Positions 1 to 12,279 are shown, counted from the first letter of the stretch. The stretch: DNA of 64,000 nt from Rhizomys pruinosus (GCA_009823505.1 VZQC01006636.1:571443-635442); one strand, 5' to 3'. A program made the numbers and translations. Notes: generated by a model from the letters alone, not told the origin.

Positions 1-632
1 GTTTTGTATGCTTCATACAGAACATCTTGATTAAGGTGTTTGTGCCCCCTTCTCCAATGGTACCCTCTCCTAATCCTCCCTCCATGGCCACTGGATTTCA
101 TGCATTTTGCCATTTGTGTTAAAGCCTGTCCAGTCAAGATAGTGTCCTCAGACATCCTTTGGTGCAAGTTCTTCCACTGAGGTCTAGTCAGCCTATCTAG
201 AGTCCCTCCATTCTTAATAGTGGCCAGTCTAATGGGGATGGGGTACAATCTCTAAAGGAGTTTAAATTTGTATTTCTCTGATGGATAGAGATGTTGAATA
301 CTTTTTAAATTATGTGTTGTCTCATATTTCTTCTTTTGAAAATTATTCACATCATGACCTATTTGTTGATTAGCAGTGTTGTTTTTATGGTTGGTGTTTG
401 ATGTTTTTCAGTTCTGCATATAGTCTTATCTAAAATGTAGCTATCAAGGATCTTCTACTGCTCAGTAGGCTTTGTGCTCATTCTTTGATAGTTTCCTTTT
501 CTGTGCAGATCTTCTTAGTTCCATGTAATTGCATTTGTCAACCCTTGGAGCTGTTTCCTGTGATGTTGGGATTCTATTCAGGAATTTCTTGTCCATGCCT
601 ATATCCTGAACTATTTTCTCTTATGTTTTCTT

Positions 633-842
633 TCTAAAATTTATTTATTTTTCTATTATATATGTGCCATGCCTGCATGTAAGCGCATTCATGTCATACA
701 ATACCCTTGGAGGCCAAAAGAGGGCATCAGATCCCCCTGGAACTGGAGTTACAGACAGTTGTTAACCACCATGTGGGGGCTGGGAACCCAACCTGGGTCC
801 TCTCCAAGAGCAGCTGATGCTCTTAACTGGTTAGGCATTCTC
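633..842 (-). mobile_element. B2 SINE, minus strand
   Basis: The reverse complement shows the tRNA-derived head (taagagcatcagctgctc) and the cacatggtggttaac motif followed by the gttccaggggatct tail. It is inserted in the old L1. Confidence 0.85.
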
Positions 843-1044
843 TTACCATTTCCTTTAACAGTTTCAGTATTTCTAGCTATAAAATAAGGTCTGAATGGAA
901 AATGAATTTTTCAGGGTGAGAAATGTGTATCTGTCATTCTTCAACCAGTAGATATTCAGGTTTGCCACAATTATGTCCTAGAAGGCTGCTTTTCTCCAGT
1001 GTCTCCTTTTTGATATATTTGTTAAAAATTCCCAAGACTAGCTG

Positions 1045-1330
1045 AGGATCTATTAGCAAATGGTAACTGCTGGGAGAAGGAAATTCAGTTTTCTTTAAAG
1101 GTATGACATTGGATAGGTTGCCCAGGCTCCAGAGGCTGAACCCACACCCACAAGCATTTGGGAACACCAAGTAGACTCAATGAGCCTTTAAGAAAAACAG
1201 TACTAGAGGACATGAAGTCAGGAGGAGTCACAGGTAGAAGAGGAGATGGGAGAGAAGATCTGAATACAATCAAAATAACACACTATACAAAATTCTTAAA
1301 TAAAAATCATGAGAAGAAAAGTTGGGTCCA
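1045..1330 (+). mobile_element. Rodent L1 3'-end-like fragment, plus strand
   Basis: The stretch has the ttggataggttgcccaggct and agactcaatgagcc motifs also seen, diverged, at 3175-3240. It ends in A-rich sequence. It resembles a rodent L1 untranslated tail nested in the older minus-strand L1. The subfamily is not assigned. Confidence 0.5.
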
Positions 1331-2499
1331 TAACTGTGTGATTTTTATCTTTCTCTTCTATTGCAGTCCGGTTGCATTTATGTCTTTTGATTTTCACTAG
1401 GATCACAAGATCTTTGTCACTGTGGCTCTGTAATATAATTTGAGATCAGGTAATATGATGTCTCTGAATGTGTATTTTCTGCTTTGAATTATGTTGTCTA
1501 TTTGTGTCTTTTACAGTTCCATATGAATTTTAAGATTATAGTTCTAGGGAGAAGGCCATTGAATTTTGAGAGATTTTAAAAATATTGATTGGGACAATCC
1601 AGGAGCATGGAAGGTCTTTCTACTGTCTGTCGTCTTGTTTTATTCCTTTTTTTCCTTATTTAGTTCTTTCACCTTAGTTAATTTTATTCTTAAATATTTT
1701 AGAGTATTTTGAATAGGATATTTTTCCTAATTTCTCACACAGCAAGCTCAGTGTTGGTGTATGTCAAAGCTATTGATTCCATAAATTGCTATTTTATTGA
1801 AAGGATTTATCAGATTCATAAGTTTTTTGGTTGTCTCAGTAGGATGTTTTAAGAATAGAATCATGTCATCAGAATATAGGGATAGTTTAACTTCTTCCTT
1901 TCCAGTTTTTTTTCCTTGTATTTCTCTTGTCTTATTGTTTCATTTAAGACTTCAAGCACTGTATTGAATAAGAGTGGAGAGAGTACTGTTTGGGAACTTT
2001 TTTACTTCATGAGTTCCCATTTACCAAATATTTACCTTATTTCCTGGGAGACTGGAGTCTTATTCAGAAAATCCTTACTTATACCTTGAGGTTAATGGCT
2101 GACTTTTTCCTCTAGTAGTATCAAAGTTTCAGATTTTCTCTTGAGGTCCTTGATCCATTTGGAGTTTATTTTTCTTCACAAGAAGAGACTAAGATCTAGT
2201 TTCCTACTTCAATGTGCATATCTGGTTTTCCCAACATCATTTCTTGAAGGAGCTATCTTTTATCTAATACATTTTTGGTGTCTTTGTTCAAAGTCAGGTG
2301 GCTGTGGTTGTATGTATGTACATCTGGGGTCTTTATTCTGTTACACTGATCTATGTCAGTTTTTGTACCCATGCCATATTGTTTTTATTACTATGGTTAT
2401 GTAGTATAACTTGATTTTTTTGGTACGTGGCTATTTTCACTGTATTAATTCTTCTAATCTGTGAACATGGATAGAACTCCATCTGGTTGCAGTGCATAG

Positions 2500-3420
2500 A
2501 GAAATCAACCCGGTACTAAACTGGAAGCCTCATCACTCCTTGCTAGCTTTCACGATTATTTGTACAGTAACCAACTGCTTTCTAATTAGTCTTGAAAGCC
2601 TACTTTGTAGGAAGGAATTCATACTTGGTAAGGTAAACCTGGTCAAAAGCCCAAGACAGTAGAAATCATGGGTTCTAGGAGTGATACTCCCATTGTTCTG
2701 GCTAAATGGACATGGTGTCAAGTAGCCTTCTAGGTACTCATGCTTCTACCCATAGATTAGTGCTGGTCTCAGCCATGGTCACATATAACTCTGTAGTAGG
2801 TAGTGCAGAGATTCATAACTGGTCAAAGTACTGAGAATTGAGTGACTTTTGAATCTTTAGCCTTAAACATCTCCTCTACATCATCCCCCTATAAGGCTAA
2901 GGGAACATCAAGAAAGCGGGGTGGAATAAATGTAAGAGGTGGAAAATGAAGAGGAATCCCATGAAGTGCTGTTATGGGGAGAGGGCATGGTCGTTGCACT
3001 CAGCTACTCACAGCAGCTGTGGTTACCTGACCAAAACCTGCCTAAGATGAGGCCCATCAATGTTCCATCAAGGATAGGAAGTGGACTCATGAGGTCCTGC
3101 CCCTCCCTGAGCCACCATTGGCCGTTAGTGGTTTCCAGAGGAAGAGGAGACATTTTCTTCAGTGGCGAAGCCATTGATAAGTTGCCCATGCTCCAGTCAA
3201 TAGCTCTCCACCATGTTCATGCACACAACTATAATTAAATTTTATGGGTCACACAGAAAGGGATAAAAGAAGAAGCATGCTCGGTGGGTAGAAGTGGTTC
3301 ATTGGACTGGGAGAGAAATGAGAGTTAGTAATGAAACTGAAAATGACCAAAATACATGGATATGATTATGAAATTGTCAAAAATATAAAAAGTAAAGAAA
3401 AGGAAAAATGTGAGGGGAAG
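2500..3420 (+). mobile_element. Rodent L1 3'-end-like fragment, plus strand (longer copy)
   Basis: It shares the acattttcttcagtgg and gataagttgcccatgctcc block with the shorter fragment near 1080-1180 and ends in an A-rich tail at 3380-3420. The 99-codon open frame at 2939-3238 lies wholly inside it and is not a gene. Confidence 0.5.
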
Positions 3421-4982
3421 ATGTGCTCTTGCTTCATACCAAATTTTGGAGGACATTTTCTGGTTTTCTCTTTTAGCATAATATTCGCTATAACTTTGTC
3501 ATATTTAGCCTTTGTCTATTCCTTAGTTTCTCCAGAACTTTTATCAGGAAGGCACATTAAACTTTGTCAGATGCATTTCTCTGCATCTATCAAGATGATT
3601 ATATAATTTGGGTGTTTAAGTCTCTTAACATTGTAAATTATATTTTTTAATTTTCATATGTTCAGACAACCTTGACTTCCTGGAATGAAACCAACTTTAT
3701 AGTGATTTATGACTAAAATGTAGCCTTGAATTCAGTTTGTGAATATTTTGTTGACATTCTTGATAAGTAAGCTGATTAGGAGTTGGAGTGTTTTTCTTGT
3801 TTCTTTTTCTTGAATTTTTATGTATTTCACGTAGGACATCTCAATCATCTCTACAAGCCATTCTCCCACTGATACCTTCCCATAACCCCCATCCCCCACT
3901 GGAGTTCAAATGTTCTGTCATCTATGTCAAAACCTATTGTATCAAGTCAGTGGTCAGTGTTCCCAGATGTCCCTCAAGGCAAGTTCATCCACCCGGGGTC
4001 TAGCCAGCCCATCCAGAGTCTCTCCCTATAAGAAGATCAACTCTTCCTCACCCAGCAGTAATCAGCTGCCAATAACTCTTTGACTAAGATTGGGACCTAC
4101 TGCTGATTTCCACAGTACTTTGTTGGGTTTTGTCTGCTTCAGTTTGCATGGGCCTGGTACCTGCTGATACCATTGCTGTAGGCTCACAGGATCAAAGTAC
4201 CAGGAGCTATGGGACCCTATTTCCATACGGTCACGAACCAACTTCCTGGCTCTTACAATCTTTCTGTCCCTTTTACTTCAGTGGTCCCTGGGTGGCTGGA
4301 GTTTAATATGGAAGTCCTGGCCAAAGACCCACTCTCTGTAGATTTATTCTCTACTCTTTGGCCATTTGTTTCCACTTGTGTTCCTTACCTTCTGCTGCAT
4401 GACAGAGCTTCACTGATGAGAATAGAGATGCATTACTGTTCTCTTTACCACTTGTTCTGTTTTCCGTGAGCCTTAGCTGTAGAGGTTACATCGCAGATGT
4501 CCCACTTAGGTTTGGGCGATTCATAGATCATCTCTGTATATGTTGTGGAATTCTGTAATAATCCCCATCTGTTGAAAAAAGAAGCTTCTGTGATGGGTGC
4601 TCTCTGGGATCCTTGTTTGTAAATATGAGGATACACATAGTAAAAAATTATATTTGTCTAGGGATGTGAAAGCCTTGGGGTTTTCTCTAAGGTCTATGAC
4701 TTTTCCAGCTATATGAATTTGAGTAGGTTTACAGTACCACACACGAGTGTCCTCCCATTGAGTGAGATTAAGTCCAATTATTGATTACCCCCAAGATAAA
4801 AGTGCCACTACTGCCCCAATGTAGTTTGTTGGGCTGATCATTGATGTGGTTATTAAGGCTCAAAGCTGGACCTGTTTTTCAAAGATCTTGCAAAATAAAT
4901 GTTTTGATTTTAAGCTTCATTGTGCTGTAGTCTGACAGAATGTGTGGAATTATTTCAAGTTTTTGCATTTGTTAAGATTTGT

Positions 4983-5012
4983 TTTTATGCTCCTGCATAC
5001 AGGAGCATAAAA
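4983..5012. repeat. Perfect 13-bp inverted repeat with 4-base loop
   Basis: Arms 4983-4995 and 5000-5012 (ttttatgctcctg and its complement) flank the loop cata. It lies inside old L1 sequence. Confidence 0.9.
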
Positions 5013-5407
5013 TGATCTATGAGAGAAACTTCCATAAGTGGCTGAGTAGATTTTGTATTTATTAGTTCTTGGGTGAAATATTCTGCAGATGTCTGTGAGA
5101 AACATTTGACTTATGATATCATTTAATTCAGGTATTTCTGTTTACTCTTTTTCCAGGTGACCTGTTTATTGGAGATAGTGAGGTATTGAAGTCACATATT
5201 ATTGCTGAATTGTGGTTAAACTGTGTCCTGAAGTCCTATAATACTCTTTTTACAAAATCGGGTGCACCAGAGTTCAGTGCACATATGTTCATGATTGTAA
5301 TGTCTTCTTGGTCATTTGTTTCCTTAATCAAAACAAAATGACCGTCTTTATCTCTTCTGACTAACTTTAATTTAAAGTAAAATTTTTCATATATTAAAAT
5401 TGCAACC

Positions 5408-5659
5408 TGGGCTGGAGAGATGGCCTAGCGGTTAAGAGCGCCAACTGCTCTTACAGAGGACCTGAGTTCCATCCCCAGCACCCACATGGCGGCTGAGAAC
5501 TGTCTGAAACTCCAATTCCAGGAGAACTCCAGTTCCAGGGGAATCCGACACCCTCTTCTGACCTCTGTGGCATTGCACGACATGGGTGTACAAACCTACC
5601 TGCATACAGTACATTCATACACATGCAGAAATAAATAAAATAAAATTAATAAATTTTAA
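5408..5659 (+). mobile_element. B2 SINE with target-site duplication
   Basis: It starts ggctggagagatggcctagc, with recognisable Pol III A- and B-box regions, and ends in an AATAAA/A-rich tail. It is flanked by a 12-bp direct repeat aaaattgcaacc at 5396-5407 and 5660-5671. It is not a tRNA gene. Confidence 0.95.
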
Positions 5660-6748
5660 AAAATTGCAACCCTTGTTTGTTTCTCAGGGTCATTTACATG
5701 AAATATTCTTTTCCATCTTTTCACTCAAAGGTAGTACCTATCCTTGGCAGTGACATGAACTTCTTATAGATAATAAACTATAGTTGTGTCTTTTACTCGG
5801 TGTTGAGGCCATTGATATTGGTTATCATTCCTTTCTTCAGTCTTTTGTATTGCTTTACATATTCTCTGTAAGGCTGGTTTTGTGGACATGAATTCTTTCA
5901 GTCTATTTGTATCATGAGAAGTTTTTCTTTCCCCTTCGATTATAATAGACATTTTTGCTGGGCAAATTATTCTGGGTTGGCATCAACAGTCATTTCAAAC
6001 TTGGAATGCTTTGCTGCAGGCTCCTCTGGCTATGATAGTTTGCATTGAAACACCAGCTGTAATTTTGAAAAGTTTTCCTTTGTATGTAATTTGCTTTTCT
6101 CTTGCAGCTTTCAGTATTCTTTCTTTTGTTCTGTACATTTAATGTTTTTACTAAGCCATGGGGAGTTTCTGTTCTGATCTTGTCTATTTGATGACCTTTG
6201 TGCTTCTTATATCTATATGAGTATGTCTTTCCTTAATTTAGAGAAATTTTCTTCTATAATCCTGTTGAGGGTCTGGTCAATGACATTGACCTGGAATTCT
6301 TTTCCTTCCTCTATGCTTGTGATGCATAGATTTTGTCTTTGCATGACATCCCATGTTTCCTGCATATTCCATTCTTGTGTTTTTTAATTTTTTTCATATT
6401 CTTTGCTTGAGTAGTCTAGTTTTTCATACTTATCATCCATTCTTGATATCCAGTTTTCTATTTTATTCATTCTGTTGATGAGGCTGCTCTTTCAAATTGA
6501 CTTCAGTTTTTCAAGTCCATATTCATTTCAGCTTGTTTTATACCATATTTCTTTCTCTTCTGTGAATTTATTATTCAAATCCTGAATTGCTTCTCTCATT
6601 TCATTCATTGATGTATTTGTATTTTCTTTAGCTTCAGCCAGATGTTTATCATTATCATCTTTGAGTTCTTTACATTGTTTATTTGTGTAGTTTTTAATTC
6701 ATTGCATCCTTTTAACATGTTATTGATTGTTCTTTTAAATTCTGTCCT

Positions 6749-6979
6749 GAGATGGCCTAGCGGTTGGGAGCACCGACTGCTCTTACAGAGGACCCGGGTT
6801 CGATCCCCAGCACCCACATGGCGGCCAAGAACCGTCTGAAACTCCAATTCCAGGAGAACTCCAGTTCCAGGGGAATTTGACACCATCTTCTGACCTCCAG
6901 GGCATTGGACGACACGGGTGCACAAACCTGCATGCAGACAGTACATTCCTACACATACAGAAATAAATTTTTAAAAAAA
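6749..6979 (+). mobile_element. B2 SINE, slightly 5' truncated, with target-site duplication
   Basis: It begins at gagatggcctagcgg, keeps the B-box gggttcgatcccc, and ends in A/T-rich tail. It is flanked by tttaaattctgtc(c/t)t at 6734-6748 and 6980-6994. Confidence 0.93.
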
Positions 6980-7269
6980 TTTAAATTCTGTCTTGATGTT
7001 CCTCTAAGCAGGTCTCATTGTAGAACAGTTCTACAGGTCTTATAGGGACATCTTATTTGGTTTTTCATATTATTTGTGTTTTTCATTGTGGTATATGGAT
7101 TTCTTTTGTTGGTTTTATACATGATATGAAACTCAGGCCTGCCTTTATTGAGTTGAAGCTTGATTCTGTTTATATTGTTGCTATAGCTTGGTTGCTTCAT
7201 GATCAGGTATGAATGTGTTCTAATTAGGTATAAATAGCAACTTGGTTTGTGCTTCTGTTTCTCTTTTAA

Positions 7270-7690
7270 TTCTTTGAGGATTCAGATGGATCTAGGGAGA
7301 GTAGTCAGGAGGCTAAAGGTGGCATTATGGGGATCAGCTGTGCCAGTTCTAAATAGCTAAGCAGAGGAAGTGTGAGCCCTGCAGCTGACCAACTGAGGCT
7401 GCTCCCAAAGCAGGGGAATGGAAACTTCCCTGGGGGGATCTGGCTACCTCTCCTAGCTAGTCAGGTGCTCTCTAGAAGATTCAGCAAGATGCCGGCAAGA
7501 CCTAAAGAGGGCCTGTGGGAACAAAATGGGATGGTTCTTAATAGCTAACAGAAAATGTGTGAACTCTGGTACAGCAGGCCTGGGGGTAGTCCAAAGCAGG
7601 GAGTGGGCATGGTGGTGGGATTTGGATAACTTACCACAGCTAGTAGTCCTGCAGCCCCGACAGGAAGAGGCCCCAAAATTATATATTATG
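7270..7690 (-). mobile_element. GC-richer segment, possible L1 5' UTR with two monomer-like halves
   Basis: Two imperfectly similar halves (about 7360-7500 and 7550-7675) share agtgtgagccctg/atgtgtgaactctg, caaagcaggg and the gctagt...cagcccc motifs. Base composition differs from the AT-rich surroundings. It sits where the 5' end of the minus-strand L1 would be, which fits tandem promoter monomers. This is inference from position and internal similarity only. Confidence 0.4.
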
Positions 7691-7859
7691 AGTATAATGT
7701 GAATATAGTTCAAGTTGGATTTAATTGAATTAATTTTTTCTTCTTATTTTAAAGAAATTAAGTATTGAAGGAATTGAAGATTTATTGTGGTCTCTTCATA
7801 CTCTTTCTGAGGTATCTTATCCAATATGTCAGTCTACAGTATTTATACTTATATATAAT

Positions 7860-8395
7860 AAAATTTGACATGTCCATCAGGACAAATAAAACATATGCTA
7901 TATCACCAATGAAATATTATTCAACCAAGATAACTGAATCCTGTTATTTATGGAAACAAAAGTAGAGTGTAAAGACATGGCTAGTGGAATAAACCAGATG
8001 TAGAAAGCCAAATACTGCATGTTCTCATTCATGTGTAAGAAAAAAACTTTTGATTTCACAAAAGTGGAGAGTAAAATAGTGTTCACGGGGCAAGGAAGGA
8101 TGAGAAGGAAGGACAGAGTAAAATTAGATGGTGGGACTCAGAATGCAGTTATAACAGAGCAATGAGTTCTAAGCATAGTAGGGAGACAGTAGTTTGTGAC
8201 AATCTGTTGTATATTTACAAAGAACAAGAAGAGGAGTTTCAAGATTCTCAACACAAACAAAAAAAAATTGTGGGATGTAAAACTTATTTACCTTGATTTG
8301 AATATATACACTGTCTACCTATGTTATGAGACTATGTACCATTAATAAATACAATGATCATGTTAAACATTGATGCATGGGATAACTGACCATCT
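7860..8395 (+). mobile_element. Ancient L1 3' end, plus strand
   Basis: It contains diverged versions of the classic mammalian L1 3' text: caccaatgaaatattattcaa, gtggaataaaccag, ctgcatgttctcattcatg, and an A-rich poly(A)-like end near 8350. It lies just downstream of the OR1 stop. The same kind of remnant follows the other OR units (for example 17460-17640 plus 18000-18150), so it predates the array's expansion. Confidence 0.7.
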
Positions 8396-8471
8396 CATTG
8401 AAATATTTACAGAGAACAAATGTCTGTGTAGTATCACTAGACATTCTTTCTAAATACACAAATCACTGTGT

Positions 8472-9392
8472 TTATTTGCTGCTGGTTTGGCCCCGAAGCT
8501 TCTTCATAACCTTTTTGACTTCCTCATTTCTGAGGGTGTAGATCAAAGGATTCAACATAGGTGTTACTAGAGTGCAAAACACAGTCACAGCTTTGTCAGG
8601 TGGGAAGGAAGTCATGGGTCTTAGGTACAAGTAGGAACAAGGTACAAAGAATAAGACAACTACAGTGACATGAGAAGCACATGTGGACAGGGCTTTGCGG
8701 CGACCTTCAGAGCTGTGATTCCTCAGGGAGTGCAGGATGATGACATAGGAAGCAAGCAGCATAGAGAAAGTGAGTAAACACAGTGACCCACTGTTGGCAG
8801 CAATCAGGGGCCCCAGAGCGTGAGTGTCAGTGCAGACCAACTCAAGGAGTGGTGTTAGATCACACATAAAGTGGTCAATGGTATTGGGGCCACAGAATGG
8901 TAATTGAGCCATGAATAAAGTCTGAATTGCTCCATGAATAAATCCCAAGATTACAGCTGCCCCCACCATGAAAACACACACGGGTCGACTCATGATGGTC
9001 ATGTAGTGCAAGAGCTTGCAGATGGCCACATAGCGGTCATAGGCCATGGCAATCAGCAAGATGATTTCAGCTGCAGCAAAGAAGTGTTCAGTAAAAAGCT
9101 GAGTCATGCAGCCATTGAAAGATATGGTTTTCTTCTCAGAGATTAAATCAAAGATCATTTTGGGTGCTATGGAGGAAGAGTAGAAAGCATCTATGATGGA
9201 CAAGTAGGACAGAAAAAAGTACATGGGGGAACCCAGGGCTGGGCTGATGAGGATGGTGACCGAGATGAGCATGTTACCTGCCAGCGTGATCAAATAGATG
9301 AGTAAACACAAGATGAATAAGAGTTTCTGCAGTTGTGGGTCTTGGGTCAAGCCTAAGAGGATGAATTCTGTGAAATTACTCATTCTGTTCAT
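8472..9392 (-). CDS. OR1: intact class II olfactory receptor (OR family 4-like), alpha type
   Basis: Odorant-sensing rhodopsin-like GPCR, expected in the plasma membrane of olfactory cilia and coupled to Golf. It is a single coding exon of 306 codons, normal for the family. Visible hallmarks: N-glycosylation sequon NFT at 6-8, GN at 39-40 in TM1, PMYFFLS from 56, [10 protein letters not shown] at 116-125 (TM3/loop 2), conserved cysteines in the second extracellular loop (LPFCGPN and CDL), SY in TM5, KALSTCASH in TM6, and [14 protein letters not shown] in TM7. Residues 126-127 read KL instead of the usual KP, a possible mild change. The ATG is chosen because a splice acceptor (ctttttgcag on the minus strand) lies 22 bases upstream at 9415. 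The ligand is unknown. The minus-strand AATAAA overlaps the stop codon. Confidence 0.96.
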   Translation of the reverse strand: MNRMSNFTEFILLGLTQDPQLQKLLFILCLLIYLITLAGNMLISVTILISPALGSPMYFFLSYLSIIDAFYSSSIAPKMIFDLISEKKTISFNGCMTQLFTEHFFAAAEIILLIAMAYDRYVAICKLLHYMTIMSRPVCVFMVGAAVILGFIHGAIQTLFMAQLPFCGPNTIDHFMCDLTPLLELVCTDTHALGPLIAANSGSLCLLTFSMLLASYVIILHSLRNHSSEGRRKALSTCASHVTVVVLFFVPCSYLYLRPMTSFPPDKAVTVFCTLVTPMLNPLIYTLRNEEVKKVMKKLRGQTSSK

Positions 9393-9414
9393 CGATTTAG
9401 TTCACGTTCTGGAT
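9393..9414 (-). other. OR1 5' UTR part of the coding exon and splice acceptor
   Basis: On the minus strand the pyrimidine-rich gtaactttttgcag ends at 9415, followed by 22 bases of UTR and the ATG at 9392. OR4 has the same acceptor (exon edge at 37585). Predicted from sequence only. Confidence 0.6.
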
Positions 9415-11422
9415 CTGCAAAAAGTTACAGCATTTCTCAGTTATGGCATTTAATTTCTCTACTTAAATATTTAATCTCATTATTTATGGGTCCTGAAATC
9501 AATGTGGCTACACTTTTACTCTCCTTTAGAGAGTATCACAGTGTATGCAGTTGTGAAAATGTGGAGAAGTGGGTTAGATTACTCTTAAGATATTTTGATG
9601 AAGCAGTGCTAGTACCTTCTAAATACAACAAATATTTTGATCACTGAGTTAAAGTTTGCTTCCAAACTTTCTTCTCCTAAATAATCATGCATGGTTTTCT
9701 TTCATTGTTGTGTTTTATGGGGCAAGTATTAATACCAATAAGTTAAAGTTATTTTTATCTATTGACATGGATACTTTTTTGTAAAAACACTGTGTCCTGT
9801 GAACATCAGTTGTGTGTTACACACTAAAGTGAAAAGCCTTGGTAAACCTGAAGCATCTATGCTCTGTGAGCCACAATTCCTCTCTAGCATAGGAGCACTC
9901 ATGAGCCTAGAGATAGAGGTGCAGATGGAGTTTGTTTTTCCTTCTGAGTGCAGAGGAACCATCTTTAGTACAGCTCAGTGAACATTGTTCATTCTTCAGC
10001 CCCAGATTTCATGCTTAGCTCTCCAGGTCTCCTTTGATATTCCTCTTACTTGTATCTGTGAACATGTGCATGTAAATGGTGCAAAGCCTGCCTAAAATCT
10101 TGTAGTGGCTTGTAAATAAAATTTCCTTGGCTGGATGTGGTGGTAAATACCTTTATTCCCAGCATTCTGGAATGAGAGGGAGGCAGGTTTTGTGAGTTTG
10201 AGTCCATCTTGGTCTACAGAGTAAGTTCCCAGGCTACATAGATACACAGTGAGACCCTTTCTTAATTATTTTCCTTATTGTTCAATTTCTATCACATTCA
10301 TTATTGTCACAATCGTAAAATCATCTTCTCTACTGACATTTACAAATGGAAGTACAGAAGACATGAGGTTAACCTCCATTCACTTTAGAGACATAAGTGA
10401 GAGCAGCAGTTAAGATATCTTTGCCTTTTTTGGATAAGTTCAATCTACGTAAGATGAATTTTGAGCTTTCATTTCCAGGAAGTGGAAACATTAAGGATAT
10501 GAAATATGTTCTTTTAAATGAAATAGCTGCATATTTTCAAGAATGAGTTGTTATAGTTGTTACAAAAGAGCAAGAGGTTTTATTCTATTTTAATATTGGA
10601 TTAAGTGTTTGTGCATTTTATATAATAGCTCTTGATCAAATTTAGACTCCCTCCCCTGTCCACAGCCTCCAGAGCCCCGCACCCAGATTCCGTGCATTCT
10701 GTCATACATGTTAAGTCCTATCCGGTCAATCATCTGTGCCCAGATGTCCTTTTATTCTCTCTCTGGCTTTTCTGACTCTTTATTCAATGCTTGTCAAAAA
10801 CACCCCACATTGTTTTTTAAGTAGAAAACAGGAAGCTGTGTAGATGTGATGTGGTCTGACAGGAGTTAGAGAGGGGAACACTAGACAGTTGATCTAATGT
10901 GAATAAATTTTATTTATATATGAAATTACCAAAGACTGAAGAATTTTTTTTAATCTGGTCATGTAGTTCAGCCCCATGTCCACTCAGCCCCAGTAAATGT
11001 GAAAAAAAGCATATTTGGCTTTCAAAATGGCTTAATCCCTGCATCTTTTCCTTCTGTTTATGGCTCTGTACATGATGAGTATGTGACTAATCAATCATTC
11101 TCAGTGACCAATCATTATCAGTGGATTTAATGCAAAAATTCTGACTTCAAAGTGGCAGTGAGGAAATCATGAAAACTGGAAAAACTCCACATCCTTACAA
11201 ACAGAACTATCCAGAATGAGACCTAAACTCTAAGTACAACATTTTAGAAATGAGGCTAATAATTCCTATACTATCTGACTTGGCATTTGCATTTTGTTGT
11301 GTCAAAATTCATTATCAGCAAAATATTAAACTTCAAGTCAAATACTTAAGTACAAAATTTCCTATATTAAAAATAGTCTGATTGATTACAAATTTGAAAG
11401 AAGAGATATAGTCTTCACTGAC
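9415..11422 (-). other. Predicted OR1 intron / upstream region (alpha spacer)
   Basis: It lies between the coding-exon acceptor and the candidate first-exon donor. It holds an old B1-like SINE at 10128-10266 and an L1-like patch near 10610-10790. No gene is seen. It is near-identical to 37586-39596. Confidence 0.5.
10128..10266 (+). mobile_element. Diverged B1-like SINE
   Basis: Contains ggctggatgtggtggtaaat, cccagcattctgg, ggaggcaggttttgtgagtt and gtgagaccct, a degraded B1 consensus. The A' copy is at about 38302-38441. Confidence 0.75.
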
Positions 11423-11500
11423 CTGTGTCTCCTTGATGGTAGGCTCCTCTGCTTTAGACTGAGTGCAGACATGGCCATGCTTTCTTCCCCCTTTTTTAAA
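11423..11500 (-). promoter_or_regulatory. Candidate noncoding first exon and promoter of OR1
   Basis: On the minus strand gagacacag is followed by gtcagtg, a good splice donor (exon edge at 11423). The same exon and donor are conserved in the beta and gamma units. The Olf1/Ebf-like site seen there (ttccccggggg) is here cttcccccttttt, lacking the G half. The transcription start is unknown; the right edge is an estimate. Confidence 0.45.
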
Positions 11501-12279
11501 TTCTTTCTTCCCTAATTCTAAAGAACTATTTAAATAGACTTTCCCAGCCTGAAGGATCCAATAATGTTTTGGCCTTGCAAGTTCCCAGAGGACTGGCAAT
11601 GGACTCTGTTTAAATCTTTGCCAAAGCAGTAATCAAGGTCTGCTGCTAACTCCCCCTTGGAACTGCAAATATCATGAGTAGTGGCTAGTTTCAGAAATGC
11701 TGTTAGAATGGCATTAAGGATGTGTCTTGGGTGTAGTTTAGATTAAGACATGAGTTATACAATGTTTAATGCTTCTATACTGGGCTTGTTTGTTCATTGT
11801 AAACTTGGTGGGCATGGACAAGCATATAAATTGACTTTTGGCATGGCTTCTTGTTCAGACAGATTTTTCTCTGAGATCTTGCATGGTCTAGTACAGATGG
11901 CTGATCCAGAAATGGAAATGAGAGTTTTCAAGATTATGTGCCTGATTACCATTGGAAATTATGATATTTTTATTACTGATTGACTTGGCAGATTATATTT
12001 CAGGATTTTCAAATACCCAGGATTGGCTAGAAATAAAGTTACAGAGATCATTACTTCAGTCAGAGAAATTAATCACCTGACATATTCACTTGCTTAATTG
12101 AAGGACATGTTTTTGCTCCCTACCAAGAGAAGATCCTGAAAAAAATACTTATTTAAATGCCATGCTTCAGAAATATATGACAGAGTATGGAATATTTGGA
12201 GTGCTTGAAATAAAATTGAATTGATAGTTGCCACAAGAAAATGGTGCAGAAAACTTAATATTGAGTCCCTAGCACAACT
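11501..12279. other. Alpha spacer, upstream of the candidate OR1 promoter
   Basis: No gene is seen. Open frames such as 11750-11983 recur in the other copies only because the DNA is duplicated. The beta-unit spacer (21400-22150) is a diverged paralogue of the same sequence. Confidence 0.5.

Larger units (their letters stand above)
1..7690 (-). mobile_element. Old LINE-1 sequence, minus strand, heavily interrupted
   Basis: On the plus strand this reads as reverse-complement L1: the gtattgaataagagtgg motif near 1960, the 'lower left reverse transcriptase' text around 2100-2400 (Leu-Pro-Thr-Ser type degenerate reading), and similar pieces at 3430-3780, 4880-5390 and 5670-6740. The order fits a 3' end at the left and a 5' end near 7690. 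No long reading frame survives. It is interrupted by three B2 SINEs and two plus-strand L1 3' ends listed separately. It may be one element or several pieced together; a RepeatMasker run would settle the subfamily. About 3790-4800 is also L1-like but I cannot place it well. Confidence 0.7.

Noticed and set aside
5408..5500. tRNA-like A and B boxes at this and other B2 heads
   Set aside because: These are SINE promoters. No cloverleaf or anticodon arm can be drawn that would make a functional tRNA.
8934..9146. Plus-strand frames opposite the OR genes (8934, 18697, 45902, 55768)
   Set aside because: Antisense shadows of the conserved TM3-TM4 coding sequence, with no independent start context or product.
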